Positions 61,681 through 64,000 of a stretch of 64,000 bases of DNA are shown here, one piece after another. Numbering within the stretch: position 1 is the first letter of the stretch; every line of letters begins with the position of its first letter. The DNA comes from Pelobacter propionicus DSM 2379 (lineage in GTDB: Bacteria > Desulfobacterota > Desulfuromonadia > Geobacterales > Pseudopelobacteraceae), in NCBI RefSeq assembly GCF_000015045.1, contig NC_008609.1:682001-746000 (forward strand), in the 5' to 3' direction. Below the pieces are notes generated by a model. The model saw only the letters and a list, made by a program, of their open reading frames with translations, searched no databases and was not told the origin of the DNA. The translations under genes and the position numbers were made by a program.

Positions 61681-62646
61681 TCAGGAATCGTGGACTCCCT
61701 CCCTGATCCTCTGGATCGCCTCTCGTATCATCGTTTCCGCCAGGTCCGGGACGATCTCCCAGACGATCCGCTCGATGACCTCTTTCGACATGGACGCGAT
61801 GGCTGCCCGCACCTGCTCTTCTGTCACTGCTGTCGCCGTTGCCGGATGCTGCGCATCCGCAGGGGCAGTGCTGGCCGAAACAGCGGGGATCTCGGGCGCT
61901 ATGGCAGGCTCGGCAACCGATGCGGCAGGTTCGGTGAAGGGCGTGTCGGCGAAGGAAAACTCGTTTACCGGGGACGGCTCGCCATAGGTCGTGGTGGTCA
62001 CGTCGGCCGCGGTTTCCTCTTCAAACTGAAAGCTCTTTTCGTCGATGGGAACCCAGGGAGAGGCGATCGGTTCCGGTTCCGGCACTGCAAAAGACGTCTG
62101 CTCGAGTCCGACCAGGGGGGGCGTTGCCGCCTCTTCGGGAGACGTGGTAAAGGCGTCCCAGATGTTATTGGGGGGAACGATGCTCTCCTCTGCTGAGGCG
62201 GGGGAGAAGGGTGCCGTTTCTTGAAGGAGGGATGCCGTCTGCGGCGGTGTCTCAAGTGGTTCGAAGGAACGCAATGCGCTCCGCTCGCACAGTTCGGTGA
62301 CCTTGTTGATGATCTGCTGGGATTCAAACGGCTTTGCGATGAAGTCGTCGGCGCCGCATTCCCGCGCCTTTGTCTCGTCGAACGGTTCGAAGGAGCCGGT
62401 CAGAAGCAGGATTGGCTTGGCGGCCAGTTCGGGGATCTCGCGGACACGTTGGCATACCTCATAGCCTGACATGCCAGGCATCAGGGCGTCGATCAGCAGG
62501 ATGTCGGGAATGACTTCAAGCGCCCTGTCAAGGGCTGCCTTGCCATTGTCCACAACGGTGAGGGCATACTCTTCAGACCCGAAAATGATGCCGATCACCT
62601 TCTGGATCGTGATGCTGTCATCTGCAAGGAGAATCTTGGTGCTCAT
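61681..62646 (-). CDS. Receiver-domain protein with long tail and conserved C-terminal helix
   Basis: 321 residues. Receiver domain at 1-120 (ILLADDSITIQKVIG; phosphoacceptor in ILLIDALMPGMSG; Lys in DDFIAKPF). A Pro/Ala/Glu-rich, probably disordered linker covers about 125-270. The last 45 residues form a helix (ASMSKEVIERIVWEIVPDLA) seen in other deltaproteobacterial receiver proteins. There is no DNA-binding or enzymatic output domain, so output is probably by protein contact. GGGGAGGGG precedes the ATG, and a candidate promoter lies 50-78 bp upstream. Confidence 0.85.
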   Translation of the reverse strand: MSTKILLADDSITIQKVIGIIFGSEEYALTVVDNGKAALDRALEVIPDILLIDALMPGMSGYEVCQRVREIPELAAKPILLLTGSFEPFDETKARECGADDFIAKPFESQQIINKVTELCERSALRSFEPLETPPQTASLLQETAPFSPASAEESIVPPNNIWDAFTTSPEEAATPPLVGLEQTSFAVPEPEPIASPWVPIDEKSFQFEEETAADVTTTTYGEPSPVNEFSFADTPFTEPAASVAEPAIAPEIPAVSASTAPADAQHPATATAVTEEQVRAAIASMSKEVIERIVWEIVPDLAETMIREAIQRIREGVHDS

Positions 62647-62695
62647 CGGCCCCTCCCCTGATTAATGGCTGCGTAAATGTGATAAACGAGTAAAA

Positions 62696-62724
62696 TACCT
62701 AACATACCACCACAGGAGTGTCAA
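62696..62724 (-). promoter_or_regulatory. Candidate promoter for the receiver-domain gene
   Basis: On the minus strand a perfect TTGACA, a 17-bp spacer and TAGGTA with an extended -10 TGT. Confidence 0.55.
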
Positions 62725-62735
62725 GTTTTCGCTGT

Positions 62736-63914
62736 TCATCGGCCGGGCTGCCGTACCCCGTTGGCATGCGCGGGTGTGGCATCGTGGAATGCGGCTACGG
62801 CGAGCGTGGAGATATCCCCGCGCAGGCGATTGAACAGCCGTATATTCCGGTAGTCAAGGCGTATTGTCAGGACGATCGCGAACAGGTCCCGCTGGGGATC
62901 GATCCAGAGCGATGAACCGCTGTAGCCGGTGTGGCCAAAGGACATCTCGGAGAAATAACTCCCCCGGGGGGTTGAATAGGGAGAGGTGATGTCCCAGCCC
63001 AGGCCGCGCACGACCCTGCCGTTACTGTAGAAGTAGGGGGCTGTCATCTGTGCCACGGTGCGCTCTGAGAAAATCCGATGGCCGTCCAGGATGCCACCGC
63101 AGAGTATGAGGCGGGCAAAGCGGGCCATGTCGTATGCCGAGCCGAAAAGTCCCGCATGCCCGGCAACGCCACCCAGGTTGCGCGCATTGGTATCCTGCAC
63201 AACCCCGCTGACGAACTGTTGCGCGTTCGTCAGGGTAGGTGCAACGGAAGTCGACAGCTGGGGCGGTGGGAGGAACATGGTTTCATGGAGGCCCAGCGGA
63301 GCATAGATGTGCTGGACGCAGAAAACGTCCAGGCGCGAGCCGGAAACCCGTTGCACCAGTTCCCCCAGCAGGATGAAGTTGATGTCGGCATAGAGAAAGT
63401 GCTGTCCCGGCTGGCGCCAGGTTTTCTGGGTCGCCACCTCCCTGATGACGGTGGCAATGGGAACCGCGCTGGGGATGGTGATGTCGTGGAGGCCCGATGT
63501 GTGGGTCATCAGGTTGAGGATGGTGATGTCCTCTCGCCCTGACCCTTCGAATTCGGGAAACCAGCGGGTCAACGGGTCCATCAGGGAGATGCGCCCCTCT
63601 TCCAGCAGTTTCATGACCGCCGGCGTGGTGGCCAGCACCTTTGTCAGCGAGGCCAGGTCGAAGAGTGTTGCGTCATCCAGTTGAGCCCTGTTCGCAGTAA
63701 CCGGGATGCGTCCCCGCGCCGTGCTGTGGAGCACGCCGGCGTGGTTGCCGACTACCACCACGCCGCCGGCGATCAGGCCCTGTGATATGGCCTGCTCAAG
63801 GAGGTCGTCGATGGTGGTTGCGTGCCCGGCAAGTGGGAGATCGTCGGAGGCGGAGATGATTAAGGCCCATGAGATGAGGATGATTGTTGTGAAAAAAATG
63901 CATACGGCGCGCAC
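62736..63914 (-). CDS. Exported serine hydrolase of the class C beta-lactamase family
   Basis: 392 residues with an N-terminal signal peptide (hydrophobic residues 3-22). The SxxK motif is SLTK (about residue 93), Tyr/Asn elements lie in FLYADINFILLGE (about 170), and the KTG-like triad is HTG in GHTGYSGSS (about 325). This family includes D-aminopeptidases, esterases and penicillin-binding proteins; true beta-lactamase activity cannot be assumed. The GTG start at 63914 follows GGAGG by 6 bp. It seems to be transcribed alone. Confidence 0.88.
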   Translation of the reverse strand: MRAVCIFFTTIILISWALIISASDDLPLAGHATTIDDLLEQAISQGLIAGGVVVVGNHAGVLHSTARGRIPVTANRAQLDDATLFDLASLTKVLATTPAVMKLLEEGRISLMDPLTRWFPEFEGSGREDITILNLMTHTSGLHDITIPSAVPIATVIREVATQKTWRQPGQHFLYADINFILLGELVQRVSGSRLDVFCVQHIYAPLGLHETMFLPPPQLSTSVAPTLTNAQQFVSGVVQDTNARNLGGVAGHAGLFGSAYDMARFARLILCGGILDGHRIFSERTVAQMTAPYFYSNGRVVRGLGWDITSPYSTPRGSYFSEMSFGHTGYSGSSLWIDPQRDLFAIVLTIRLDYRNIRLFNRLRGDISTLAVAAFHDATPAHANGVRQPGR

Positions 63915-63945
63915 GGCTGGCCTCCGCGGCTGTTCAAAGGACGTT

Positions 63946-63970
63946 AAAAAAGCCCCCTCGAGAGGGAGCT
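63946..63970 (-). terminator. Terminator of a gene lying beyond the right edge
   Basis: On the minus strand, GCTCCCTC can pair with GAGGGGGC (one T-G pair, tight loop), followed by six T. Confidence 0.6.
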
Positions 63971-64000
63971 TCTGAAGGAGATGAGACTCTCTACGGCAGG

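Overview
The window is chromosomal core DNA from a Desulfuromonadia (Geobacter/Pelobacter-type) bacterium. The evidence is the RpoB/RpoC and EF-Tu sequences, the HDOD, GGDEF, TPR and MglA-like signalling proteins typical of that group, and the gene orders Thr-Tyr-Gly-Thr tRNA-tuf and rplQ...ntrYX. Pelobacter propionicus or a close relative is my best guess, but this is inference from memory; no database was searched. I see no insertion sequence, phage, integron, CRISPR array, toxin-antitoxin pair or defence island.

Layout. 1-9.0 kb: a small siroheme sulfite-reductase-like protein; a SemiSWEET transporter overlapping a TrmJ-type methyltransferase; a TPR protein; an uncharacterised protein; a HIT protein overlapping a ROK sugar kinase; and a signalling cluster (DUF3391-like protein, HDOD protein, receiver-GGDEF protein). 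9.3-12.0 kb: cofactor genes nadC, birA and coaX. 12.1-17.1 kb: a class II EF-G-like GTPase, a SPOR-repeat lipoprotein candidate, a helical-repeat protein and a degenerate MglA-like GTPase. 17.2-21.4 kb: a membrane methyltransferase-like protein, a cytidylate-kinase-like/BON fusion, a PHP phosphoesterase, nth and rpoH.

21.5-55.1 kb is the gene-expression block. It runs tRNA-Thr/Tyr/Gly/Thr, tuf, rpmG, tRNA-Trp, secE, nusG, rplKAJL and rpoBC. It continues with the str operon (rpsL, rpsG, fusA, second tuf), the S10 and spc operons (with secY, adk, map, rpmJ) and the alpha operon (rpsM, rpsK, rpsD, rpoA, rplQ), ending at a strong bidirectional-looking terminator. A strong promoter (21495-21523) drives the tRNA-tuf end. 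A second one (35828-35856) drives the str-S10-spc-alpha run through a leader of about 260 nt that can fold into a multi-branched RNA.

55.3-64 kb: a DUF327 (YaaR-like) protein, the NtrY/NtrX two-component pair, an isolated trpD-trpC pair, a receiver-domain protein with a long tail, and a class C beta-lactamase-family serine hydrolase.

The window is largely ordinary housekeeping DNA. The points I would look at first are an in-frame insertion of about 130 residues in RpoB, the structured leader ahead of rpsL, an NtrX whose GAFTGA loop reads GALGGA, an MglA-like protein lacking key P-loop and switch residues, a kinase-like/BON fusion, and two tuf genes with an identical core of about 720 bp flanked by diverged ends.
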